Shown one piece after another: positions 33,031 through 43,815 of a stretch of DNA of 64,000 bases. Each line of letters opens with the position of its first letter. The first letter of the stretch is position 1. The translations under genes and the position numbers were made by a program. Under the pieces are notes generated by a model. That model was not told the origin of the DNA. It made no database searches and saw nothing but the letters and a program-made list of their open reading frames with translations. The stretch spans positions 39,199,869 to 39,263,868 of the forward strand of contig NC_046683.1 in the NCBI RefSeq assembly GCF_009870125.1, written 5' to 3'. This DNA is from Drosophila pseudoobscura (Eukaryota > Arthropoda > Insecta > Diptera > Drosophilidae).

Positions 33031-33298
33031 CTATCCAAGGGCACTGAGCGCCTTTAGTTTCTCCATTAATTCGATTATCAGGGCCTGCACTCGTGCCATA
33101 AAGTCTTTGATGATCTCGCGACGTGCCGATGTTGTTGTCGTAGCCTCCTGCCGCGATATCTGGCTGGGCATGCACCAGGCCATCGGCAAAAGCACTGCGT
33201 ATTGGTTTAAAGGGAAGAGATAGGTACTCCTTGCCTTGCAACACAAATAACTTACCACAGAGCGCAGCAACGAGAGTAACTACTACTTGGCCTGACAT
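33031..33298 (-). CDS. Small secreted protein, 68 residues, with amphipathic helix
   Basis: Exon 1 is 33298-33256 and exon 2 is 33194-33031, separated by a 61 bp intron (GTAAGT donor, ATACGCAG acceptor) in phase 1. Splicing gives MSGQVVVTLVAALCVLLPMA, a signal peptide split by the intron, then a mature part with a Thr run and a Lys/Glu/Leu-rich amphipathic helix (residues ~37-67, including REIIKDFMARVQALIIELM). The mature protein has few or no cysteines after cleavage near residue 22-26. A TATA-like CTATTTATAG at 33341-33348, TCAGTT initiator at 33311-33316 and two AATAAA signals at 33005-33017 frame it tightly. It is one of four similarly built genes up to 38.6 kb. Family unknown. Confidence 0.82.
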
Positions 33299-33821
33299 AC
33301 TTGCATCGAAAACTGAGCTCGACACAGTCAGTGCGCTTCTATAAATAGTCGCGAATCCATAATCCAAAATATAGAGTCCTACGTGTAGGTCAGGCTTTGG
33401 TAATACACGTAACAGAGATAAAATTTGATCCAAGAATTTATGGCCTTTTAGTCGGAACTTGGCTTTTGGAAAGACAATAAGTACATACCAGGGTCTAGAA
33501 TTCAGGCTTAAGTAAGTGAGAATAAGTGAATAACTTTGCAGTTCTGAAAGTTGCATTATTAAAAAAAATTTCAATAGATGGAAATTCCTTTTAAATGAGC
33601 TTAGTTTTTCACCCAGCTTCTTCATCATTTTTTAGTTAGATCAACCCATAATAATAGCCTCCTGAATAATTCTACAATCATATACAATGCTCAATATAAT
33701 TCCATTTAATTTCAATTTACACAATTTTTACAAAAATATTGCCCAAAAGTAAGCTTAGAGAAATTCAAGTTTGATGCAGAAAGTGCTGATTTATATAAAG
33801 TAACATGGTCTTTCAGATCCT
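33299..33821. other. Spacer between two secreted-protein genes
   Basis: Contains the promoter of the 68-residue gene and AT-rich sequence. A minus-strand frame crossing this region and the 33.2 kb gene has no stop for 213 codons, but it disagrees with the splicing signals and is taken as chance. Confidence 0.4.
33311..33348 (-). promoter_or_regulatory. TATA-like box plus initiator of the 68-residue gene
   Basis: On the minus strand CTATTTAT (33348-33341) lies about 33 bp upstream of the A in TCAGTT (33316-33311), the Drosophila initiator consensus; the start codon follows at 33298. Confidence 0.6.
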
Positions 33822-34118
33822 TCAGCCAAGTGTAGGGATTCCAGGGAGAGAGGGGAGTCCAGGTAGGCCACCACCGGCACCACCAGTAGCTATCTTTGTC
33901 AGGCCGGTAATAGGTTGGGTAAGTGCTCCGGCGGTGGCTCCTTGAGCGACTCCAGCTATGACTGGTTGGGCTACATCCAATTGAGGACGGGCTTGAATAG
34001 CGCTGAGGTAGCAGGCTGCTAATTAAACGAAATTTTAGTCTGATTTTGATCCAAAATTAGCCTGTTACTGCTACCCACCGCACAGGATAAGGGCCACCAA
34101 GATCGTTTTGTTGAACAT
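33822..34118 (-). CDS. Small secreted Ala/Gly/Pro-rich protein, 77 residues
   Basis: Exon 1 is 34118-34079 and exon 2 is 34015-33822, with a 63 bp intron (donor GTGGGT) in phase 1. The product begins MFNKTILVALILCACYLSAI, a clean signal peptide with likely cleavage after Ala22, then a 55-residue mature part without charge clusters: RPQLDVAQPVIAG, Ala/Gly-rich middle and a GGGLPGLPSLPGIPTLG tail. The acceptor is a tandem TAGCAG, so use of the upstream AG would add one Ala. A TATA box TATAAA at 34176-34171 and TCAGTT initiator at 34147-34142 precede it. It is the neighbour of the 68-residue gene on the same strand, 0.5 kb upstream of its promoter. No canonical AATAAA is seen right after the stop. 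Confidence 0.85.
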
Positions 34119-34141
34119 GTTTAGACCGAATGAAGTTATCG

Positions 34142-34176
34142 AACTGATTTGTGAAAGAAAAGCAGCTGCTTTTATA
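34142..34176 (-). promoter_or_regulatory. TATA box plus initiator of the 77-residue gene
   Basis: GGGTATAAAAGCAGC gives TATAAA at 34176-34171 on the minus strand; TCAGTT at 34147-34142 places the start A about 31 bp downstream, the ideal distance. Confidence 0.75.
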
Positions 34177-35410
34177 CCCATTCGCTGGAGAACATTCAAG
34201 CCGCTTAGAGCACGTACGGCCCCCTACAATCTGAAGCGTGTTCTATGGCTTGTTATGTGTGGCATGGCATCGGAATGGGGGGTTTTCCTACGTCAGCGGC
34301 CAGTTCTGGACTGTAAAAACTTTAAAGTATTTCGCTACATCAATTCTGTACAGGTTCTCTGTTCTCCTTTTTACAGGTGCAGCTGCAGCTCTGAACTCTG
34401 TCCATTTCGGTGCAGGAACTCTCTCTCTCTCTCTCTTTCGGAGCTTTGCTTTCATTATAATTCGCATTAAGCTCTCGTCACGTTCGCATTAAATAATTAT
34501 TGTTTTCCGATTTCAGTGGTGGATCAGGGGGAGGAATGCCATGCCAGTACTTAATTAAAGGTCCACCGCATTCGTCGCTAGATATCCGAGCTAATCAGAT
34601 GCCATAATATCAGTCTTTTTTAATCAAATCAAATCGGACATTAATGGGGGGCTTAATGAGAAGAGTGGAGCTTTTTTCGGAATTGTTTGTGCAGGGATGA
34701 TCTATACACAAAATACTTTTTTTGTAAATCATAAATTAACAGTTTAATCAGGAAATGCGCTTCAAAGATAAGATGTAAACGCTGTAAAGTGGTTAAAGGG
34801 GGGTGTGGAAATTGTACTTTTTACATAACAAAATTTGTCGAAAAAAGGGAACCATACCACCATACTAAATTTTCATTATTTCGATTTTTACCAGGAAAGG
34901 GCGTTATATAGAAATTATTGTACCTGTTTCAGTTTTTCAAGACCTTTTGAAAAGCTCTATTTCCTAACATCGAACTGCAGTCATAATCATTCCATTGAAG
35001 ATCGATGGGTTGCCACTGGCACATTGAGCAATAGAAATGGTGTTTTTTTCTGGCCCAGATGTTGTCCAAGTATACGTGACTAATGCATTTGGCGGAACAA
35101 AGCAACGCGCTAATCAAATGCAGTACAATGCATCCGGTATACAGACATATGGGGCAATCAGCCAGACATATGCAAAATAGGGCAACAAGTGAGTGCAGTT
35201 TCCGGCATGAGAAGAGCTGGCCAAGACGTCATCAGCGAGAGCAAGAGTGAGTGTGAGAGTAAGAGTGACAGTGAGAGAGCGAGAGTTTTGTGTCAGCAGC
35301 ATCGAAAATTGGGAGATTGGAATCAAGGTGGGGGGGGGACATGATAAGATAATCGGGAATCGCACGTACGGAGCACACGTTTCCGGACGTGGCTTGTGTG
35401 TTGGCATCAA
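34177..35410. other. Divergent intergenic region between the two gene pairs
   Basis: The two minus-strand genes and the mucin gene are transcribed away from this 1.2 kb region, so it may hold shared regulatory sites. A CT microsatellite lies at ~34420-34437 and a GAGTGAGAGTAAGAGTGACA repeat near 35240-35285. No specific factor site is asserted. Confidence 0.4.
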
Positions 35411-35448
35411 TATAAAAATGAACGAGATGCGGACTCTGAAAATCAGTT
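35411..35448 (+). promoter_or_regulatory. TATA box plus initiator of the mucin gene
   Basis: TATAAAAA at 35411-35418 and TCAGTT at 35443-35448 with the start A at 35445, 34 bp from the first T of the TATA box. The 5' untranslated leader is about 150 bases and contains an AGCAGC run. Confidence 0.75.
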
Positions 35449-35595
35449 CAATTAACAAAATTTATAGAGCACTACACCCGAAGACACACACGAGAGACAG
35501 CAGTAGCAGCAGCAGAAGCCTCCATCCCGAACCGCAGGCTAATTAAGGAAACGGAGAGCTGTACGGCGAGAATAGTCTTCAATCAAACGCTCACG

Positions 35596-36662
35596 ATGCC
35601 GGCGACACGTAAACATTTAATTACTCTCGTTGTGGTGACAACATTAGGTAATTAGTGGCCGCCGTGCGTGTGCTTCCGCTAATTGATTCCAATCCGAAAC
35701 TGATGGTTTCTTCCCACTAAGCCTGCCAGCTATGTGCCGCCCAGAACTCCACGTTCCTGGCCACCATTGTCAGCTCCAACAACACGCTGCAGACGACGAA
35801 CGGGACGCGCCACAACGAGACGATCACGATCAATATTAGCGAGGTGATTGCCGCCGCTGAGGCGGAAGGCGACACGGTGACCACCACACTAGACCCGGCC
35901 ACGGCAACCACGGAGCCTGCTACCAGCACCGAAACATCTGACACGTCATCAACAACAACACTTACATCATCCACATCCACCACACAAGCACCACCATCTG
36001 CCCCAACCACCGAAGAATCATCCACAGCTTCAGCACTGACTACAACGGCAAGCACTGTAAATGATACTTCAACCACACCACCAACACAAGACACAACAAT
36101 AACAAACACACCAGACACAACAACCACTGCACCGGACACAGCTACAACCATACAAGACTCAGCCACAACCACTCTGACAAGCACAAACACTGAACCAGTC
36201 ATAACAACAACACAACCATCTATAACCACAGAAGCATCAAACATTACAGATTCAACGAGTCCTGCAGATTCTACGACTAGAACAGATACAACGAGTACCA
36301 GTGATGCAACGAGTACCACCGATACAACGAGTTCAGTAAGCACCACGCCGCTGGCCTACACCGTCTACACAATGGAACCCTACCCTGGCATCGTCTATGG
36401 CAAGACGAACTCGTTCGGAATACAGCCGCGTAGGTTCCGCAAGGGTCGTCGCGGTGGCCGCAAAGGTAGGAAGTCGCGTCGTCGCACAACCACAACTGAA
36501 GGGCCAGGAGAGACCACCACTAGCACCACAACAACCACCACAACAATCAGCACTGATCTGAGCGAGGACTACGATGATGGTTTGGCCAATAGCGTGCTGG
36601 AACCACAGCTCGGTCTGCCCCTCGATCTGGGTAACATACACAATGTGCGCATTTCCCAATAG
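35596..36662 (+). CDS. Secreted Thr-rich mucin-like protein, 330 residues
   Basis: Exon 1 35596-35647 and exon 2 35722-36662 are joined over a 74 bp intron in phase 1 (split Ala codon). The signal peptide is MPATRKHLITLVVVTTLACQ, cleaved near residue 25. Residues 26-57 carry five N-glycosylation sequons (N26, N37, N44, N49, N55). Residues ~69-225 are dominated by Thr, with Ser, Pro, Asp and Glu, a dense O-glycosylation substrate as in mucins. At 230-253 comes a Tyr/Pro-rich segment (YTVYTMEPYPGIVYGKTN), then a very basic run at 254-272 (RRFRKGRRGGRKGRKSRRR), a second Thr run and a conserved-looking acidic/Leu-rich tail. Comparable proteins occur in glue, peritrophic matrix and cuticle secretions; which applies here is not decidable. 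The poly(A) signal is at 36741. Confidence 0.87.
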
Positions 36663-36740
36663 TGGGGCCCATTTGGAGGCGCCTAACGAGACTGAGAAAG
36701 CTTTTAAAGGTTGTTCTTTTTTGCATATATATTCATATTA

Positions 36741-36746
36741 AATAAA
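36741..36746 (+). terminator. Poly(A) signal of the mucin gene
   Basis: AATAAA 79 bases after the stop codon, followed by an A run. Confidence 0.7.
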
Positions 36747-37867
36747 AAAACATTTTAACATTATGGCCGACTTATCGTTAAGATAATGGGAAGCGCGATC
36801 GAGTGGAACCGATAGATAAATACTTCGAAACTACGACTATGAATGTTATACAGCATCAGCTCTCACTCGTAATATTAATGAGCGTGACAAAAACGGGATC
36901 TTGAATTGTACGACGAGAGTTGAGCTCAGTATAATGAACACCTGTGCGGAGGGGCTATCCGCCCGATATAGAAGACGATATAATCACGTTAGTCATTATC
37001 CTTACCTCCGGCTATTCTGATAAATAAAGTTAAGTATGAGGAAACGACGGAAAAATAACGAGTAAGATAAAATAGTACCAGTAATGGGTGAAATGGCTAA
37101 GAGTAAAAAGTAACATAACACATCCGCGTAAAACAGGATACAGTAAGAGTATACGGATAGAGAGTCGACAGGGAAAAAAAACTCATTAAACACAAACGGA
37201 CAAATAGACGAATAAACAGTTGGTGTGCAATTAATTTAGCAAACTGTTTGTTCAACACAAACACCGACACACCCTGGTTCTTGCCGCACCCCCAACTTCA
37301 GCGGTTCTCATATGCACGAGGCGCACTAAGCAAATACAATTCAACTTCCCCTTTCAACACATAGGAAAAACCTACAGCTGGACCCAGGCATCTTCTCAGC
37401 GAACTCCTCTTTCGGACGGACACTATAGCCATGATAATGACCCAGAGCCAAGGCAATTAGTAGCGCCGTCTCAGCAGCCCAGAGTCTGGGATGTTAAAAG
37501 TCTTGGAAAATCAGAGTGACAGCTGGCCAGGGAGGAATACAAGAACAAGCGTGAAACCCTGAAAGAAGATAGGGTAAACCAATAATAATTCAAAGAGAAG
37601 TCAAAGAAAACCTAGAGAGTTTTCAGAGAAACCAGAAAACAGTTAGGGGAACACCCAAACAGAATCCAGAGATAATCAAGATGCCAGGGATTGGAGGTCA
37701 GTGCATTGAACCGAGCCCTGTACGGCTGCGAAACGGGTATCATGGCAGTCCCCAAATATGCCGCGAGCTTGACAGATTGCCGAATGAATGCACGTGCTTA
37801 TCATGTGTTGGGCACGTGCTTGGAGGTACACTGCTTTGTTTTGCTCTGCAGGTTCTTGCGTTCGGGC
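36747..37867. other. Spacer between mucin and coiled-coil genes
   Basis: AT-rich with no supported gene. The 60-codon frames near 37680-37870 overlap each other and the downstream TATA box and are discounted. Confidence 0.4.
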
Positions 37868-37875
37868 TATAAGTA
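37868..37875 (+). promoter_or_regulatory. TATA box of the coiled-coil gene
   Basis: GGGCTATAAGTAGCC: TATAAGTA at 37868-37875, 69 bp before the start codon, with a plausible start near 37898 (ACCAGAC). Confidence 0.6.
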
Positions 37876-37936
37876 GCCAAGAAATTGGCTTGGACCAGAC
37901 AGAAGTCGAAGCGGAACGAGTGAGATCCAAGAGAAC

Positions 37937-38594
37937 ATGCTTAAATTTAGCCAAAAACTGATGCTGCTGCTGGTGGCCTTTTTGGGTAAGTGGCACTGGG
38001 GGAGGTCTCGATTGCGACGCGACGATATCTCATTACTCTGTGGGCCTTCTTGCAGCACTACAGACCGTCCATGGATGGCTGGTGAAGCTGCCGAAGCTGG
38101 AGAGTCTCGTCGAAAAGCTGGAGGAGAAGAAGGAGAAGGAACTAAGCTGGCTGGAAGGCAAGAAGGAGAAGGAGCTGCTGAAGAAGCTTGATTTCCTCAA
38201 TTTGTTCAGCGCCAAGGAGGACGCCAAGAAGGAGAAGAAGGAGGACGAGTGGGAGAAGTTCAAGCAGTGGTGGGAGGAAAAGAAAGAGAAGGAACTCAGC
38301 TTCTTCGAGACTAAGAAAGAGAGCAAGCTGGACAAGCTGGCAAAGAAGGCCAGCAAAAAGACCAATCCAAAACCGAGACCCTGTTGCTACGGCTACCCTG
38401 AAGAAGAGGAGCAGACCACTCTGGGCTATCCCGAAGAGGAGGAGGAGGAGGAAACAGAGCCCTACCCAGAGTCCGAGGAGGCGACTGAAAGGCCCTGCAA
38501 GAAGAGCTATGGCAACAGTAAGCAGCCCGTATACGTACCAACCAGCTACGATGTGAGGGATGACTCCGCCGAAGGCATACGATACTTCACCTGA
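37937..38594 (+). CDS. Secreted Lys/Glu-rich coiled-coil protein with acidic Tyr-Pro repeats, 195 residues
   Basis: Exon 1 37937-37985 and exon 2 38056-38594, with a 70 bp phase-1 intron (GTAAGT donor, TTCTTGCAG acceptor) that splits an Ala codon in the signal peptide MLKFSQKLMLLLVAFLALQT, VHG. Residues 24-120 are almost half Lys plus Glu with regularly placed Leu/Trp/Phe, predicting a long charged helix or coiled coil. A 19-residue unit at 39-57 (EEKKEKELSWLEGKKEKEL) recurs at 90-108 (EEKKEKELSFFETKKESKL). Residues 121-160 hold CC, then GYPEEEE at 129 and 140 and PYPESEE at 152. The tail (161-195) has a third Cys and Tyr-rich sequence. The alternation of basic coil and acidic Tyr blocks suggests a structural secreted polymer; this is inference. 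AATAAA follows at 38667. Confidence 0.87.
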
Positions 38595-38666
38595 GATGAG
38601 AGTCTTGCTAATTGGTTTGGATATTTTTGCATTGTGTGTGTTTCCTTTTTACATAATTACATTTTT

Positions 38667-38672
38667 AATAAA
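38667..38672 (+). terminator. Poly(A) signal of the coiled-coil gene
   Basis: AATAAA 73 bases after the stop codon in AT-rich sequence. Confidence 0.7.
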
Positions 38673-41600
38673 TATAATTAAAATTCCCATAGTCGAATGC
38701 CCTCCAGCTACACTTACACTTACACTCACTTCCCGGTTCTGTTTCGGTCTCCTGCCCTGGGCTTCGGTTCGGGGATTGGGATTTTTCTTCTGCCGCCTTG
38801 CATATCATTTGCATATAAATTGAATTCCCCGGCTCTGTTCGTCTCTTGGTTTCTTGCCCTCGCCTAGGATTCGTGTAGACAGCCAATATTTTATACATTT
38901 TATGTTCACACATCCATGTGCTGTGTGCTGTATGGTGTGTGTGGAGTGTGTGGGGTATCTGCCTGTTTGATCCATCATACTACATACCGATGGTGGCATC
39001 CGTATCCGCAGTCGCAGCCGCAGCCGCATTCGCGTCCTGTCAGCGACACTTCATCTGAGCTGTCAGTCGGTGGCTCGGCAGGCGGCAACCCAATGACACA
39101 TTGCGCCCATTATTTGCATAAAACGTTGGGCATGGTACGAGTCTGTCTCTCGGTCTCCGGTCCAGCCCAAAGTGGTTTATCCTGTCATGACTCCTACTCG
39201 GGCACAGTTGGGGGCTGGTCAGAGGTGAGTGTTTGGCATGGCGTGGCATGCGCTCACCCATTCAACCACTAAGCATGGGATTCTGTTCAGAGATCTCCCG
39301 TTCTCTTTAAATGAGTCAGTATTAAAGATTTCATTTTCCTATATTCCATGCCCACCATTTAATTTTGTAGGGTTGCATTTCTCCCCCACACCACACCGCA
39401 CCACTACTCTTCGCCTCTTCGTCCCATTAGATTCTTAATCACAGGATTCCATTCCCACCAAACCAAACCACTTCAACAAAAAGCATTCTATTCCAGACCA
39501 TTCCATGCAAAACAGATCCATTCCATTCCGAAGCATTTCAAAACCTGCACTGGCATTCCGACTTTCTGGGATATTGGAACGAATGGAATTAACCATCTCT
39601 CCCTTCATCCGTGGGAGAGTATGCGTATACGCAGCTGCTTATGTGGGGTGCCTTTATGTTTGCGGCTCATTCGCTGCTCGGTCGATGCCATGACATGAAA
39701 ATGCTTTTCCAACACCAACCAGCCCCCCCCCCGCTTTAGGCAGAGGTGGTGCAAAGCGCATTGCAAAATTTGCGCTGATAAAAACATACAAGCAAAAAAA
39801 ATGTGAAAGAAACACTAGATTTGAGGGTCGAAACATTACATACCCCTGCAAATCTTTCGTTTCAAATAACAGATATGATATAGAAGGATTCATTTTATTG
39901 CAACTAAGACCAAAACCTAGAAAATATATCCAATATATATACGATACACCCAAACATTCGGAACTACTGCCTTCTGCCAACGTTGAAAGCAAACGGTCAA
40001 GGACATGATAATATCTGGTTGAAAAAAAGGGTACAAAACCATCAGAGTGCACACAAAACGCACTGGCACATACATACATATGTATATTTGTGGCCCGAAG
40101 CTAATTGTAATCATAATAATATTTCGAGTTTTGGTTTATATTCGGCTGTTGGTGCTGAGGCAGCACAAAAATTTTGTGGCCCGAAAGCATTTCACGGTTT
40201 TGTGAGCACTCACCTCTAACAGCTCTTTTCTTATGTATAAGTGTCTGTATTTGTGTATTTGTTTGTGTGTGCGTGCAAAATTTCCGCTGGATGATTCAAT
40301 TGAGGCACTTTATGAACGAGCATGAGAGCAGCCACATGGGGAAGGGCACCTATGGCATGAAATGTTGATTTGGCCACTGCAATGACTCAATGCATTGAGT
40401 CGAGTGCCAGCTGAGAGCAATTAAAATCCAGTGCAGGCTTTGCGGCGCCACTCGCTTTCACTTCTATAGATATTGCTTGTATTGATCTGTAGATTGGCTT
40501 ATAGAATACTTTTGGGGGAGGATTCCATAGTCGCTATTCAAAGAGATCTAAGTATGCACTTGGTCCCCAGCGTCCCACAGAGATAATCAAAAGAAAAAGA
40601 AGAAAGAAAAACTATTATTATTATTTTCGAATTGTCATTATCGGTGGCTGTCCTTTGGGGACTGGGAGTCGAGTGTAATTGCAGAGGACAAAAACCGGAG
40701 CAGAGAGAAACGTCCCCAAAACTTTTCCATCCTTGGGCCAAGCGGTTGCCCGTTTTTCCTCCATTTGATAGCCCAATTTTCTTTCATTGCCTGCCACAGT
40801 TACAGATACAAAGACACAGCTACATACATCTACATTTGTGGCAGGGGGGCTCAATCTTGTTAATTTCACCCCGCTTTCTATGTGTCTGTCTGTCTGCTTT
40901 CTTTCCAGACACTTACTCCAGCCCTCGGTGTACTCCCTCCTCGATTGTATATTGTATTCTCCCGACTATTTGTCTGTCTGTCTCTCTGTTGGGGTTATGC
41001 ACGAATATTGGGTGGGTTTTCTTCTAATTTTTTGCTCGTTTCTGGTGGGTTTTTTGGGGTTTTTTGGGGTTTTCTGGAGGTCCCGTAATCGCAATTAAGA
41101 TAATCAAAAAAGTTTTGACAGTGGACTGTCAGTGCGAGTGGAGGCTTCGTTTTTACTTTCTTCCGCAAAAGTCCGCAAAGTTTTTTTTCCCCCTTCGGTT
41201 AGCATTTATTTTGGTTTTGCTTGATGTTGGTTTCTTTTTTTTTTGGGGCGTGCCGCAGTGTACACTGCAAGTTTTTGCGGAATCTTCGACAATTCCATGA
41301 CCAAGACGTCGTGGGGTCCGTCGTCGGGTTAGTTGGAAATCAACTTTTTGCTCTGGCAAAAAGTTTTTCAGGGTTGCTGGCTGCTCCACTGTTGCATGCT
41401 TTTTCTTGTTGCATGCCCCTGCGGACATTATCGGAGGCCTTTTTTGCAGCAGAAGCCTGCAGTTGAAGTCCAGGCGGTGAAGTTTTTAGCCTGAACTTCG
41501 GCTTCAGAGTGCTGCTGAATCTAAAGTTTTATTGCTTTGGACGAGCGGAAATTGGTTTCCATCTTATGATGATAATAACGATCATGATAATACCCGCGAT

Positions 41601-43498
41601 GATGATGATGATAATGATGATGCTTCCCTAGCCCGACAATTAGCAGAGTGTGGCGGTCAAAAGCGAACCTAATCCAATCACAACGAGCCCCAAATGGAGT
41701 CCGGGGGCAGGTGAACGCTGAGCCGCACCACGGAAACGCCATTTAGTTAGACAAACAAAGCAACATCCGACATGCGGATGTGTGCGGATGTATGCGGATG
41801 TGCGCGAATGTGCAGAGCAAACCAATCGAAACGAAAAGCTCTCGACAAACGGGTAAAAGGGAAAGTCGAATGCGACCCAACTCAAGAGGCAGTGGGTACA
41901 GACGGGCGTCGAGACAGGACCCACGGACAGACAAGTGTGTCAATGAGAGAAAGAGAAGGAGAGAAAAAAGGAGAATGAGACAGACAGAGACAGTTAGATA
42001 GATGGATAATGTGATACAAGTGGACTAAACAGAGGGAGACACCCGAATCAAACCATAACCAAAAGAACTTCAACAAACCGATACTTGGAATACCCTTTAC
42101 GAATTATTTGGAACTGTTTCTTGGAGCACTTTTCTTTCGGATTGTTTTTGTCCAGAGGCATGCTGTTACATATACTTATGTACATGTTTACACGAAAGCC
42201 TCATAGAACTATAATAATAAAGAAATCGCGACTGAAACAATTTGATGGCTTATCGAAGTTTATAACTGCAAGGCTGAAGAAATTTTCCGATTTTGAATAA
42301 TAAAAAGGAAAGAAAAGATTGGTAATACCCCCCTCAACAACATGAAAAACTCCTGTCCAAATCCATGGCATCCTCGAGGGTTCCAAGGATAAGATAGTAG
42401 CGAATATATCTTCGCTTGGGGTCAGTCTGCACGCTTGCCGCATAATTTATGCAAACTAAAACTTCCACTTGAACATTTCATTCGCAATCTAATCTGCCAT
42501 CCCATCCCAGCTCAGCCCTTCCCTGTCTTATGTACGTCCCATACCCCAGCAATTAAGTGGAACACAAATTTCTTGTCCACTCCGTGTGGACGGACAGTCG
42601 TGCAGTCAGAGAGAGCAGACAGTACTTGGCATTATTTATGGCTTCCTCTTGGTCTCGGGCTCTTTGTTGCTTTCGTTGCTTCTCAAGGAGTTTTGCTGGA
42701 ATGATGATGGGATTGAGTTTTTGGGGTTGCGGTTGGGGCTGCACAATCCAAATTGCAATTAATAAGAGCCCTTAACCCAAGGGATGAGAGCAAACAAATC
42801 CAAAAACCATTGAGGCGAGGAAACCGCTTCGGTCAACATAATTTTTTCGGCTTCTTCGATGGCTCAATTCGCTTTCGTTTCCCGCATTTTTGCTCTCTCT
42901 AGCACTCGCAACCGCTCTTGCTCTCGCTCTCGTTTTCATTTCCATTTTCCTCGGCAAACAAATTAAGCAAAGTTAATAACGAAATCTTGTTTTCAACATA
43001 AACAACAAATATGCAAATGACTTTCATAGCATTCAATGAGTGCACGGGCGAGAGGGCCTTGAAACATGCTGATGGAGCAGACAGACAACTTTGAAAACTT
43101 CCACAGGCAAGGAAAGGGGCAAGGGAAGCGGCATGTCAATGGGAATGGGAATGGGGTGGCCCTTATGTAAATGTGTACCGTGCACAAACAGCAACAGGAG
43201 GGAGTCAGCCGATTCGGATCACGGCATAATTATCGAAATGAGAGCGAAAGGAGCTCAATTTGCATGGTTTTCAGGACTGTTCGTCAAAAGAGTCGATGGG
43301 GAGTAGACTGTTAATCCACAAACCACAATCGATAAGAAACGATGTGAGTACGTACAATTTAGTTTATCTAAACCAATATTTCAATATATGCAGAAAAAAG
43401 TCCGAAGGCGAGGTTCCATTCATTTGATCACTTTGTTTTGAAGTAAAAATTCCCCAAAGCGCTTTATCAGTTTTTGTCAAGAGGAAAACGAACCAGAA
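38673..43498. other. Gene-free stretch
   Basis: No gene supported. Local features: ATTCC-type G-poor sequence near 39440-39540, repeated GGGGTTTT units at 41047-41072, an ATGATG run near 41595-41620 and GAGAGAAAGAGAAGG-type purine runs near 41945-41995. All frames found are short or low-complexity. Confidence 0.4.
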
Positions 43499-43552
43499 GG
43501 GTAAGGGTAAGGGTAAGGGTAAGGGTAGGGTAAGGGTAAGGGTAAGGGTAAG
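43499..43552. repeat. (GGGTAA)n microsatellite
   Basis: Nine head-to-tail GGGTAA-type units with one 5-base unit (GGGTA) in the middle. G-rich on the plus strand, capable of quadruplex formation. It resembles, but is not, the TTAGGG telomere repeat; Drosophila telomeres use retrotransposons, so this is an ordinary microsatellite. Confidence 0.9.
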
Positions 43553-43559
43553 CGAATCA

Positions 43560-43815
43560 ATCCATTAGGTTTCAGCAATGCACTGCTTGCTCGATTGCTT
43601 CTGAAGAGTAAAATGAACCAGCTACGCACTGCTTGAAAGCTTCATAAGGGGCTCATAAAGGGGAAAATAACGGGGAAAACATCTTGAACGGCTCTGCTGG
43701 ATCTCTTTCTTGTGAAGAGAAAATAAACCAAAGCTTCAGGTTTCAGATTCGTACTGCTTGATCATTCGGTTCTGAAGAAAAAATTGACCAAAGCTTCAGG
43801 TTTTGTCGACGAAGT
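43560..43815. repeat. Imperfect ~60-bp tandem repeats
   Basis: The series GGTTTCAG - CACTGCTTG or GTACTGCTTG - TTCTGAAGA - AAATxxACCA - AAGCTTCAGG occurs with decay starting near 43569, 43738 and 43798, with partial copies near 43620 and 43710. Spacing is irregular, so the array is old. Confidence 0.5.

Noticed and set aside
32987-33628. 213-codon minus-strand ORF over the 68-residue gene
   Set aside because: The spliced model with promoter, initiator, intron and two poly(A) signals explains the region better; the long frame only results from an intron without stops.
35717-36346. 209-codon Val/Ser-rich minus-strand ORF
   Set aside because: It is the antisense shadow of the Thr-rich mucin (ACA/ACC codons read as TGT/GGT/GTG).
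43499-43552. Interstitial telomere repeat
   Set aside because: The unit is GGGTAA, not a rotation of TTAGGG or its complement, and Drosophila lacks telomerase repeats.
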